Origin: an uncultured Lachnospiraceae bacterium
GTDB lineage: Bacteria > Bacillota > Clostridia > Lachnospirales > Lachnospiraceae
DNA length: 38,443 bases
Direction: 5' to 3'
NCBI GenBank assembly: GCA_910585765.1
Contig: CAJUES010000034.1
Location: forward strand, 1-38,443
In this document: one piece after another, positions 23,619 to 31,282 of the stretch
Numbering within the stretch: the stretch's first letter is position 1
How the letters are laid out: each line of letters begins with the position of its first letter
Made by a program: the position numbers and the translations under genes
Notes under the pieces: model-generated
What the model saw: the letters and a program-made list of their open reading frames with translations, nothing else
Told to the model about the DNA's origin: nothing
Databases searched by the model: none

Positions 23619-24200
23619 ATGCCGGTTAGTTTACAAAAAGGCCAGAAGGTCAGTCTCACAAAGGATAATCCAGGGTTAAAGAAGGTGGTCGTAGGACTTG
23701 GATGGGATGTCAACGCGTTTGATACAGGCGGGGATTTCGACCTGGACGCGGCAGCGTTTTTGCTGAATGATACAGGCAGGGTCGGCAGTTCGAGCGACTT
23801 TGTATTTTACGGAAATCTCTCTCACCCGTCGGGAAGTGTCGTACACCAGGGAGATAACCTCACAGGTGTCGGGGACGGGGATGACGAGCAGATCAGGATC
23901 GATCTGTCAAAGGTTCCTGACAATATCACGAAGATTGCCTTCACAGTGACGATCTATGAGCCGGAGCAGAGGAAACAGAACTTTGGACAGGTCAACAACG
24001 CGTTTATCCGCATCTACAATGAGGAGAACGGCGAGGAGATGCTCCGCTATGATCTCGGCGAGGACTTCTCGATCGAGACGGCGGCAGTGTTCGGTGAGCT
24101 GTACAAGAGCGGCAGCGAGTGGAAATTCAATGCAATTGGAAGCGGTTTCCAGGGCGGACTTGCAGCGCTCTGTGCAAACTTTGGTGTGGATGTGGAATAA
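23619..24200 (+). CDS. terD: TerD-family calcium-binding stress protein 2
   Basis: 193 residues, very similar to copy 1 throughout. Both calcium clusters are complete (DFDLDAAAF at 39-47; GDNLTGVGDGDDEQI). Differences lie mainly in surface loops (LLNDTGRVGSSSD against MVGANGKCPTEKE). GAAGGAGGGCATAGGAG precedes the ATG. It is 30 bp after copy 1 and 17 bp before copy 3, so cotranscribed and probably translated at a similar rate. Having two near-equal copies may allow mixed oligomers, but that is speculation. Confidence 0.95.
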   Translation: MPVSLQKGQKVSLTKDNPGLKKVVVGLGWDVNAFDTGGDFDLDAAAFLLNDTGRVGSSSDFVFYGNLSHPSGSVVHQGDNLTGVGDGDDEQIRIDLSKVPDNITKIAFTVTIYEPEQRKQNFGQVNNAFIRIYNEENGEEMLRYDLGEDFSIETAAVFGELYKSGSEWKFNAIGSGFQGGLAALCANFGVDVE

Positions 24201-24217
24201 TAGGAGGGAAAATAGAG

Positions 24218-24808
24218 ATGTCAGTTAGTTTACAAAAAGGTCAGAAGGTAAGTTTATCAAAGGACAATGCAGGTCTTTCCAAGGTGATCGTGGGTCTTGG
24301 CTGGGATGAGGCAAAACCGGCAAAGAGGGGGTTTTTCGCACCGAAGCCGCAGCCGATCGACTGTGACGCATCCGCGATCCTGCTCATAGACGGCAAGCTG
24401 CGCGCGAATGACGATGTGGTCTATTTTAACAATCTCAGACATAAGACCGGCACAGTGCAGCATATGGGAGATAACCTGACCGGCGCCGGGGACGGGGATG
24501 ACGAGCAGATCATCGTTGACCTTGCATCGATCCCGCAGCAGTATGACAGGATCGTAGTGGTTGTAAATATTTACCAGGCGGTGCAGAGGAAGCAGCATTT
24601 CGGCATGATCGAGAATGCTTTTATCCGTGTCGTGGATGCCAGAAACAATACCGAGCTGTGCAAGTACAACTTATCTGATGATTATTCTAACATGACAGCT
24701 ATGATCTTCGGCGAGATTTACCGGCATGACGGTGAGTGGAAATTCAATGCCATGGGGCAGGCGACAACCGATCCGGGGCTCGGAGAGCTTGTAAATCGAT
24801 ATATCTAA
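24218..24808 (+). CDS. TerD-family protein 3, divergent (TerE/TerZ-like)
   Basis: 196 residues. It keeps SLQKGQKVSLSKD and the second calcium cluster GDNLTGAGDGDDEQI, but the first cluster is changed to IDCDASAIL and is preceded by a basic insertion (KPAKRGFFAPKPQ, about 31-43). So one of the two calcium sites is probably altered. The ending EWKFNAMGQ is kept, but the GGL segment is replaced by TDPGLGELV. Divergent third paralogues are common in Ter operons. TAGGAGGGAAAATAGAG fixes the ATG at 24218; the frame is open upstream, but that part overlaps terD copy 2 and is not TerD-like. Confidence 0.92.
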   Translation: MSVSLQKGQKVSLSKDNAGLSKVIVGLGWDEAKPAKRGFFAPKPQPIDCDASAILLIDGKLRANDDVVYFNNLRHKTGTVQHMGDNLTGAGDGDDEQIIVDLASIPQQYDRIVVVVNIYQAVQRKQHFGMIENAFIRVVDARNNTELCKYNLSDDYSNMTAMIFGEIYRHDGEWKFNAMGQATTDPGLGELVNRYI

Positions 24809-24827
24809 AATGAGGAGAAAATGAAAA

Positions 24828-27530
24828 ATGAAATTTAATGGACTTAGTGACAAAGAGGTCGAGCAGTCGCGAGGGCAATACGGTTCCAACACGATTCCTG
24901 ATTCGGAGCCGACCACCTTCTGGGAGGAGTTTAAGGAGACCTTTGGGGATCCGATGATCAAGATCCTCCTCGCGATCGCAGTTCTGATGATTGTGATGTT
25001 CTTCCTGGGCTATGCGGAGATCTACGAGCCTCTGGGGACGATCGTGGCAGTGCTGGTGGTGGCGTTTGTGTCAGCAAAGACCGGCGTGGCGAGTGATACC
25101 AAGTATCGCGAGCTCAAGGACAGCACGGAGAAAGACAAGTGCAAGGTGTACAGGAACGGTGTCGTCACGGTGATCGAGGTGGATGATGTCGTGGTTGGCG
25201 ACAAGATCCTGCTGCAGTCGGGCGACAAGGTTCCGGCGGACGGCATCCTGATCGACGGGGCGCTCAAGGTCGACAACTCCGCGCTGAACGGAGAGGCGGA
25301 GGAGTGCAAGAAGACGGCGGCTGACCCGAGTGTCCAGCTTGCAGATGACATCACGGGCGACACGTTTGTGGACAAATATTCTCTGTTCCGGGGCGCGGTA
25401 ATCTTTGACGGCGAGGGAATCCTCGATGTCAGGAAAGTCGGCTTGAAGACCATGATGGGCAAGATGGCGGAGGAGATGCAGGAGGATGAGCCGGATTCAC
25501 CGCTGAAAGTAAAGCTTGCTAAACTTGCGAATCAGATCTCGACGTTTGGCTATATCGGTGCGGTGGTGATCGCGCTGTTTTACCTCGCACACGCGATCCT
25601 TGTGTTTGACGGCGGCGTCTCGGGATATTTTGCGCAGCCGATACCGGACATTATCAAGAACGTGATCTCTGCGGTTTCTCTTGCAGTCGTGATCGTGGTC
25701 TGTGCGGTGCCGGAGGGACTTCCGCTGATGATCTCCCTCGTGCTGATGCAGAATACGAGCAAGATGCTTGACCACAATGTGCTTGTCAGAAAGGCGGAAG
25801 GTATTGAGACAGCAGGTTCATTAAATATTCTTTTCAGTGACAAGACAGGTACGATTACAAAGGGCTCGCTCGAAGTGGTTGATTTCTTCTGCGCGGACGG
25901 AAATTCGATCGACATTCCGCAGCTGAGCAGGCACAGCAAGGTCAAGGGACTGATCGACCTTGCGATCGGCAAGAATACACAGTCGATGTTTGACGCCTCA
26001 CACAAGGTGATCGGCGGCAACGCGACAGACCAGGCGCTGATGAAGTTCATCGGCGAAGATACATTCAGGGCACTCGGAGCAAACACAGAGTATGTCGTGA
26101 CCGCACAGCAGGGCTTTAACTCCACAAACAAGTTCAGCCAGGCGAGGATCGACAGCGTGGGCAAGACTTTCTACAAAGGTGCACCGGAGCGGCTCCTCGC
26201 GGCAGCCACGAAGTATCTCGACGCGGACGGCAATGTCAGGGATATGGATAAGGCTGTGCTGGACAGAAAGATCGACGAGCTTGCGGCAAAGGCTATGCGC
26301 GTACTTGCGTTTGGCTATTCTGAGAGTCCGCTTGTGGAGAACAGGATTAATGACGACATCGTCATCATCGGTTTGGTAGGGATCCGCGATGATGTGAGAC
26401 CTGAGGCGCGTGATGCGATCAGGGAAGTGCAGGATGCAGGGATCCAGGTCGTTATGATCACGGGTGACAGGCTTGAGACAGCTGTGGCGATCGCAAAGGA
26501 TGCGGGTCTGTTAAAGAGCAATGACGAGATGGCGCTCTCATCGGCACAGTTAAATGAGATGTCAGACGAGGACGTGAAGAAGATCATACCGAAGATCCGG
26601 GTGATCGCAAGGGCGCTTCCGACGGACAAATCCCGCATGGTAAGGCTATGCCAGGAGATGAACCTTGTTGTCGGTATGACAGGGGACGGTGTGAACGATT
26701 CGCCGGCGTTAAAGCGTGCCGATGTCGGTTTCGCGATGGGCAGCGGTACAGAGGCGGCAAAGGAGGCAGGCAAGATCGTTATTCTCGATGACAACTTCAA
26801 GTCGATCAAGGATGCGATCCTCTATGGGCGAACCATTTATCACAATATTTTGAAGTTCTGCAAGTTCCAGCTGGTGATCAACGTGACTGCTGTCGTGGTG
26901 AGTGCGATCGCTCCGTTCTTCGGAGTGGATGAACCGCTCAAAGTGACGCACCTGCTGTTTGTGAACCTTGTCATGGACAGTCTCGGCGCGATCATGCTCG
27001 GCAACGAGCCTGCACTTGAGAAATATATGAGCGAGAAGCCAAGGCGCAGGGACGAGAGCATTGTGAGCAGGGCGATGATGGCACAGATCCTGACGATGGG
27101 GCTGTGGCTCACGGTAGTGAGTTTCGTGTACCTCAAGACGCCGTTTATCGCAGAACTCTTTGGCGGCTGGGCTGTGGACGGTGCAGGAAACGTGCTGAAT
27201 GGTGTTCCGAACGCACAGCATCTGACAGGCTACTTTGTACTGTTTATCGTGAGTGCACTGTGCAACGGATTCAATGTCAGGGATGACGGGTTTGGCATCT
27301 TCAAGGGGCTGGATCAGAATAAGGGATTTTTGAAGGTATTTTTCCTGATCATCCTCGTCCAGTTCGTGATCGTCAACGCAGCGCTGATCCCGCTGCCTGT
27401 GTTTACATGGATCGGAAATATGTTCAGCTGCACGCCGTTTGGCATTGCAGGGTGGGCGATAGTTGTGATACTGTCGATCACGATGATCCCGGTTGATTTG
27501 ATCCGGAAGATGATCGTCAATAAAAAATAA
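24828..27530 (+). CDS. Calcium-translocating P-type ATPase (P2B/PMCA-like)
   Basis: 900 residues. N-terminal actuator domain with LNGEAEE in place of TGES (about 153-159); PEGLP in M4, the Ca2+-binding segment; phosphorylation site DKTGT with Asp338; nucleotide-binding domain with KGAPERLL; hinge GDGVNDSPALKRADVGFAMG near 619-638; and about ten membrane helices (two at about 40-85, two at about 245-300, six from about 680 to the end). It should export Ca2+ from the cytosol with ATP. It follows terD copy 3 by 19 bp and shares its operon, in the place where many Ter operons have terC. Given that TerD binds Ca2+, a role in setting calcium levels for the system is a reasonable inference. The substrate could be Mn2+ as well. 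Confidence 0.93.
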   Translation: MKFNGLSDKEVEQSRGQYGSNTIPDSEPTTFWEEFKETFGDPMIKILLAIAVLMIVMFFLGYAEIYEPLGTIVAVLVVAFVSAKTGVASDTKYRELKDSTEKDKCKVYRNGVVTVIEVDDVVVGDKILLQSGDKVPADGILIDGALKVDNSALNGEAEECKKTAADPSVQLADDITGDTFVDKYSLFRGAVIFDGEGILDVRKVGLKTMMGKMAEEMQEDEPDSPLKVKLAKLANQISTFGYIGAVVIALFYLAHAILVFDGGVSGYFAQPIPDIIKNVISAVSLAVVIVVCAVPEGLPLMISLVLMQNTSKMLDHNVLVRKAEGIETAGSLNILFSDKTGTITKGSLEVVDFFCADGNSIDIPQLSRHSKVKGLIDLAIGKNTQSMFDASHKVIGGNATDQALMKFIGEDTFRALGANTEYVVTAQQGFNSTNKFSQARIDSVGKTFYKGAPERLLAAATKYLDADGNVRDMDKAVLDRKIDELAAKAMRVLAFGYSESPLVENRINDDIVIIGLVGIRDDVRPEARDAIREVQDAGIQVVMITGDRLETAVAIAKDAGLLKSNDEMALSSAQLNEMSDEDVKKIIPKIRVIARALPTDKSRMVRLCQEMNLVVGMTGDGVNDSPALKRADVGFAMGSGTEAAKEAGKIVILDDNFKSIKDAILYGRTIYHNILKFCKFQLVINVTAVVVSAIAPFFGVDEPLKVTHLLFVNLVMDSLGAIMLGNEPALEKYMSEKPRRRDESIVSRAMMAQILTMGLWLTVVSFVYLKTPFIAELFGGWAVDGAGNVLNGVPNAQHLTGYFVLFIVSALCNGFNVRDDGFGIFKGLDQNKGFLKVFFLIILVQFVIVNAALIPLPVFTWIGNMFSCTPFGIAGWAIVVILSITMIPVDLIRKMIVNKK

Positions 27531-27571
27531 GGATTTGAACAACAAAGCGGCATTGCGGTGGAGGAAAGTTC

Positions 27572-27715
27572 ATGAAGGAATTGGATCCACTGTACGAGAG
27601 GGCGCTGAAATTGATCTGGCAGACCGCAGATGAAACGAATGTGTCGTTTGTGAAAAGATGCGTTTGGCAGAGGGGCTGTCGGAGAATGATACCATTTCCC
27701 GACAGCCCCTTTTAG
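27572..27715 (+). pseudogene. 47-residue FtsK-gamma-like fragment
   Basis: A short ORF with GGAGGA before its ATG. The start ELDPLYERALKLIWQT resembles the winged-helix gamma domain of FtsK (usually DPLY-x-x-A-x-x-L-V), but the following helices are not recognisable and the last 15 codons form the operon's terminator stem. So it looks like a truncated relic. It could instead be a short unrelated peptide. No link to Ter function is evident. Confidence 0.4.
27672..27713 (+). terminator. Rho-independent terminator of the Ter operon
   Basis: GGGGCTGTCGG (27672-27682) pairs perfectly with CCGACAGCCCC (27699-27709), loop of 16 nt, followed by TTTT (27710-27713). It is the first good terminator after the promoter at 19397. 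Confidence 0.8.
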
Positions 27716-27721
27716 TGCACA

Positions 27722-27766
27722 CGGGCACCCAGAGGAAGAATGTCAGCAAAAGCTGACGGGTGCCCG
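27722..27766. other. Nested hairpin without T-run
   Basis: An outer stem CGGGCACCC (27722-27730) with GGGTGCCCG (27758-27766) encloses an inner GTCAGC-AAAA-GCTGAC stem (27742-27757) with an 11-nt one-sided bulge. It directly follows the terminator. It could be a 3' stabilising structure, part of a mobile element, or a structured RNA; nothing else supports any of these. Confidence 0.45.
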
Positions 27767-27821
27767 GCGCGGGAGTAGTGGAGAAGGTCGTTCCCCTGCT
27801 CGATTTTACACGGGTACTTGA

Positions 27822-27987
27822 CTAGTACAGCATTGCGCAAATAGCAGTGAATACAGCACCTGCTATTTGCACCAGTCCTGCGTTGTCGTCAGTCAACAAT
27901 GCCACCGCATTGCCTCCTTCCTCCGCCTTGTCCTGTCACAAATATCAGGCACTGTTTTTCACTGTTATTTAGGCAACGCTGTACTAG
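27822..27987. mobile_element. MITE-like element, family C, between ATPase and HAD genes
   Basis: A 166-bp element with terminal inverted repeats of about 30 bp, 26 matching: it starts CTAGTACAGCATTGC and ends with the inverse (GCAACGCTGTACTAG). An inner 11-bp hairpin GCAAATAGCAG/CTGCTATTTGC is at 27837-27870. The outermost CTAG may include a TA target duplication. No gene inside. It separates the HAD gene from the operon terminator by little, so the HAD gene must be read from a promoter inside or just after it, although none is obvious. Confidence 0.7.
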
Positions 27988-28009
27988 AGAATTTGACGCG
28001 GAGGCAGAG

Positions 28010-28813
28010 ATGATCGTATTTCATACGGATTTGGACAATACATTGATCTATTCATACAGGCATGATATCGGAAGGGACAGGCGCTGTGTCGAGGTCTACC
28101 AGGGGCGGGAGATCTCGTTTGTCACGCAGGAGACGCACCGTCTTCTGCAAAAACTTTCTGAACGCAAAGAACAGGTTCTGATCGTTCCGACGACGACCAG
28201 GACGGCAGAGCAGTATGCGAGGATCAACCTGGGTGCCGGCTCTTTCCGGTATGCGCTTGTCTGCAACGGCGGGGTGCTTCTGACGAGAGAGGTTGTCAAC
28301 GGCACTGCAGTCTGCAGGGAAGAGGAAAGCTGGTACAGAACTTCCCTGGAGTTGGTGCGGGACAGTGTGGGAGAGCTGCACAGGGCGCTGGCGCTGTTGG
28401 AGAGGGATCCCCGCAGAACCTTTGAGCTCCGCTTCATCAGGGATCTGTTTGTGTTCACAAAATGTGAGAAGCCGGAGGCGGTTGTCCGGGATCTGAGAAA
28501 TAAATTGAACGCGGACGCCGTGGATGTATTTAACAACGGCGTGAAAGTGTACATCGTGCCCAGGGTGCTGAGCAAGGGAAATGCGGTTGTTCGGTTCAGG
28601 GAGTATATCGGCGCCGGATATGTGATCGCGGCGGGTGACAGTGAGTTTGATATCCCCATGCTGGAGGTTGCGGATCTGGGGATCGCGCCGCCGGATCTGG
28701 CACAGCGCCATCATTTTTCCGAGAGAGTGAGATCATGCACGGCAGAGCGCCATTATGCGGAAGCTGTGCTCAGCGCAGTACTCGAAGCGGTCCAAAAAAC
28801 GGTAAGGAAATAA
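28010..28813 (+). CDS. HAD-superfamily phosphatase (Ter-associated, Cof/sucrose-phosphatase-like)
   Basis: 267 residues. HAD motif I is TDLDNTL with Asp7 as nucleophile and Asp9 as acid; motif II is PTTTR; motif III the lysine in SKGNAV; motif IV AAGDSEFDIPML. A cap domain lies between II and III (about 85-190), as in subclass IIB. It should dephosphorylate a small phosphorylated metabolite in the cytosol. HADs of this type belong to the Ter biosynthetic module. GCGGAGGCAGAG sets the ATG at 28010; the frame is open upstream, but that stretch is inside the MITE. It converges on the GH32 gene with a shared terminator. Confidence 0.88.
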   Translation: MIVFHTDLDNTLIYSYRHDIGRDRRCVEVYQGREISFVTQETHRLLQKLSERKEQVLIVPTTTRTAEQYARINLGAGSFRYALVCNGGVLLTREVVNGTAVCREEESWYRTSLELVRDSVGELHRALALLERDPRRTFELRFIRDLFVFTKCEKPEAVVRDLRNKLNADAVDVFNNGVKVYIVPRVLSKGNAVVRFREYIGAGYVIAAGDSEFDIPMLEVADLGIAPPDLAQRHHFSERVRSCTAERHYAEAVLSAVLEAVQKTVRK

Positions 28814-28833
28814 AGTGATTTCCTTACCGTTTT
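28796..28833. terminator. Bidirectional Rho-independent terminator
   Basis: AAAACGGTAAGGAAA (28796-28810) and its exact complement TTTCCTTACCGTTTT (28819-28833) form a 15-bp stem with an 8-nt loop, with A/T runs on both sides. It overlaps the end of the HAD gene. It serves the HAD gene on plus and the GH32 operon on minus. Confidence 0.88.
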
Positions 28834-28893
28834 CTGCTGTCCATGCCTCGGTTGTGGATAGAATCCGCACAGTGCATGGACAGGCAGCAATGA

Positions 28894-30465
28894 TCACGGC
28901 AAAACAAATTCGTACAATCTCAATGAAGCGATCTCTGCCGTGGATGCAAGTGTGAATTTTTTCCTCAGTATATTTTCTTCCGTCTCGACTGCCCCGTAAA
29001 GGACACCGCTATCTCCAAAGAATTCGATGACCTCCTGGTCAATGACAAGATCAAGGTCAAGGTCAAGGGATTTGCTCCTGTCAAAGGAAACGGCAATCGG
29101 CTCTGCGTAGACCTGCGGGTTTGCAAATGTGATACTTCCGCTGCCGAAATCTATGGCAATGGAAGTGTCTCCGATCCGCATTTGGGCGGAGCCGGTTTCC
29201 TGAGCGCTCCAGTTCAGCGACACTTCTATGGGCTTGCCGCACAGCGTGGTCTCAAATGTCCGCTCGTTTTCTGCCAGTGTGCTGCTAAGCTGTCTGTATG
29301 CCAGCAGTTCTTTGGGCAGACAGAAACGCATTTTGTAGCTGTCGTTGTCACGGACCAGGGAGAGTTCTGCCGGAATGGTCATAACGCCCCTGTAGTTGCC
29401 GCGGTCGTTGTCGAGCCTGAGCCACGCGACGCTGATCGTCCTGTCGTCAACGCCTGCGTAGGTCTGGGCGGCATATGCCAGCCTGGTGCTGTATGAGGAC
29501 AAGACTTCTGATTCCGGTGTAAAATGATAGCCGTCAAAGCTGCCGACCTGGTAATAGCCGTTGGCGGACCAGAGCACCCACTTCTTTTTCGATGCCGGCT
29601 GGTCGGTGGATAACTCAAATAAATCGGGACACTCCTGCATTCCGTCTGCGGAAAGACGCTGTGTCTCCTCCCAGTGGAGCAGATCCGCGGAGCGGAAGAT
29701 CGCAAATTCGAACCCCTCGAGGTAGAGCACCATGATATAGGCGCCGCTCTCCCTGTGATAAAATACCTTGGGATCGCGGTTGGTTCCTGCAATGTGCGGG
29801 AGAATGGTGTGGTCTGTCCTGCGCAGGGTCTCCCCGCCGTCGGTGGAGACTGCCAGACGCTGTGTGTGCTGGCCGCCGGTATCGATGGACCACTGATTGC
29901 ACCCGCCCGCCGCAGTGTAGAAGAACAGCAGCGCATTGCTGCCAAACCCTGCGGCGTTGTCCTTGTCCTGAAAGCCGCAGCCCGAATAGACCGTGCCGTA
30001 CTGATCGGGATCCATCACCCCGGGTCTGTGCTCCCAACGGATCAGATCCCTGCTGACAGCGTGTCCCCAGTGCATGTTTCCCCAGATCACACCGTATGGA
30101 TTCCACTGGTAATAGAGATGGTAGACACCGTCTGCAAAAACAAGACCGTTGGGATCATTGTGCCAGCCAAATTCCGGCGCAAAATGGAGCTGCGGGCGGA
30201 AGGGATAGACATTTTGCGTCCTTTCGCTGTGGCAGAAAATACTGTATAGAGACTCTTCGGGGATTTTTTCGCCCGACCGGATCTCGATGTCCCTGCCGAG
30301 ATAACGGCTTACGTCCATGGAAGTGTAGAAATCGCCGTCCGTTCCGCCCAATTGGATATCGATCTCCTGAAACTTTGTCTGACCGCAATAAAAATGCAGC
30401 TTCACCTCGGGATTTTTTTTATTTACCGGCAGCCACAGATAGGGTTCTGTGATATGTAATATCAT
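28894..30465 (-). CDS. GH32 glycosidase (fructan/sucrose hydrolase type), intracellular
   Basis: 523 residues. An extra N-terminal beta domain (1-88) precedes the GH32 five-bladed propeller, in which the three catalytic motifs are intact: WHNDPNG with nucleophile Asp104, NRDPKVF (transition-state Asp) and MQECPDL with the acid/base Glu. A C-terminal beta-sandwich (about 390-523) completes the fold. It should cleave beta-fructosidic bonds by a retaining mechanism. No signal peptide, so the substrate must be inside the cell. GGAGGTGCG sets the ATG at 30465. It starts 17 bp after the AIM24 gene, so it belongs to the TerD-AIM24-GH32 operon. No sugar transporter or regulator is near, which is odd for a catabolic fructosidase. 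Confidence 0.92.
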   Translation of the reverse strand: MILHITEPYLWLPVNKKNPEVKLHFYCGQTKFQEIDIQLGGTDGDFYTSMDVSRYLGRDIEIRSGEKIPEESLYSIFCHSERTQNVYPFRPQLHFAPEFGWHNDPNGLVFADGVYHLYYQWNPYGVIWGNMHWGHAVSRDLIRWEHRPGVMDPDQYGTVYSGCGFQDKDNAAGFGSNALLFFYTAAGGCNQWSIDTGGQHTQRLAVSTDGGETLRRTDHTILPHIAGTNRDPKVFYHRESGAYIMVLYLEGFEFAIFRSADLLHWEETQRLSADGMQECPDLFELSTDQPASKKKWVLWSANGYYQVGSFDGYHFTPESEVLSSYSTRLAYAAQTYAGVDDRTISVAWLRLDNDRGNYRGVMTIPAELSLVRDNDSYKMRFCLPKELLAYRQLSSTLAENERTFETTLCGKPIEVSLNWSAQETGSAQMRIGDTSIAIDFGSGSITFANPQVYAEPIAVSFDRSKSLDLDLDLVIDQEVIEFFGDSGVLYGAVETEENILRKKFTLASTAEIASLRLYEFVLP

Positions 30466-30482
30466 TTTCGCACCTCCGGTAT

Positions 30483-31214
30483 CTAATTCGGTCTGTGCCC
30501 GAGACTGCCGCCGTCCATGCCGATATTGATGCCGCTTGCGCGCTCGTTTGGCTGGATGATGACTGTGACGGGCTGGTGTGCATTCCACTCAAAACTGTAG
30601 GATTCCCCGGATGTCTGCCCGATGAAGGTCTTCCAGTTCACGTCCATCTTGACGTCGGGATCGCAGTAGCCGTTTCCCATCCAGCACACGACGGCATCCG
30701 GGTCGACAGCGAGTGTGGCGCGTGTCTGGATATTGCTCAGCACGATCGGGTTTCCGTCGATCAGGATCGCGACATAGGCATTGGGACCTTCCCCGGTGAG
30801 GGTTGAGGTGGCAAGTCCCTTCTGGGAGATGACGCCGCAGCCGATAAAGCGCACATCGTACTTGCAGTCAGGGGTGAAAGCCAGGATGTTCTCGGATTCG
30901 ATCGAGAGGACTTCGCCTGGCTGGAGCTGGTACACGACCACGTGCTGGGCGTGGTTTGCATAGTATGTAACGCTGTCCCCGTTCATCATGACTTTCATGA
31001 GGGGAAGGTTTTCGCCTGTCACGCGGCGCATGAGCGATCCCAGCAGCGCCTGGCCGACACTTTGCTGGGGACCTAACAGCAGCTTTTCGAATTTGTAGTT
31101 TTTCTGTCCGCCGTTCTCACCGCAGATGAAAGAGCCTGCCTTTGTGAACAGCACATCATTTCCGCGGCAGGTCACTTTTAAGGTCAATTCATTAATCACT
31201 TCAAATGTCAACAT
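30483..31214 (-). CDS. AIM24-family protein
   Basis: 243 residues, a double beta-helix protein of the AIM24 (mitochondrial biogenesis) family. Marks are the repeated glycine-rich turns: VLFTKAGSFICGE, then MRRVTGENLPLMKV, LQPGEVLSIES, FIGCGVISQKG and VDPDAVVCWMG. Bacterial members are often found beside TerD proteins and are of unknown function, possibly scaffolds. AAGGAGTACAGATCG sets the ATG at 31214; an in-frame extension to 31313 overlaps the TerD gene upstream and is not AIM24-like. It lies 68 bp after the TerD gene on the same strand and 17 bp before GH32. No signal peptide or membrane segment is seen. Confidence 0.88.
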   Translation of the reverse strand: MLTFEVINELTLKVTCRGNDVLFTKAGSFICGENGGQKNYKFEKLLLGPQQSVGQALLGSLMRRVTGENLPLMKVMMNGDSVTYYANHAQHVVVYQLQPGEVLSIESENILAFTPDCKYDVRFIGCGVISQKGLATSTLTGEGPNAYVAILIDGNPIVLSNIQTRATLAVDPDAVVCWMGNGYCDPDVKMDVNWKTFIGQTSGESYSFEWNAHQPVTVIIQPNERASGINIGMDGGSLGHRPN

Positions 31215-31282
31215 CGATCTGTACTCCTTTTTGTTCTGACAGGCTCTCGAAATCCGCTCCGGGAGCCAGTTATGGTATTGTT

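Noticed and set aside
27899..28009. Longer N-terminus of the HAD protein.
   Set aside because: The extension lies inside the MITE-like element and HAD proteins start just before the DLDNT motif.
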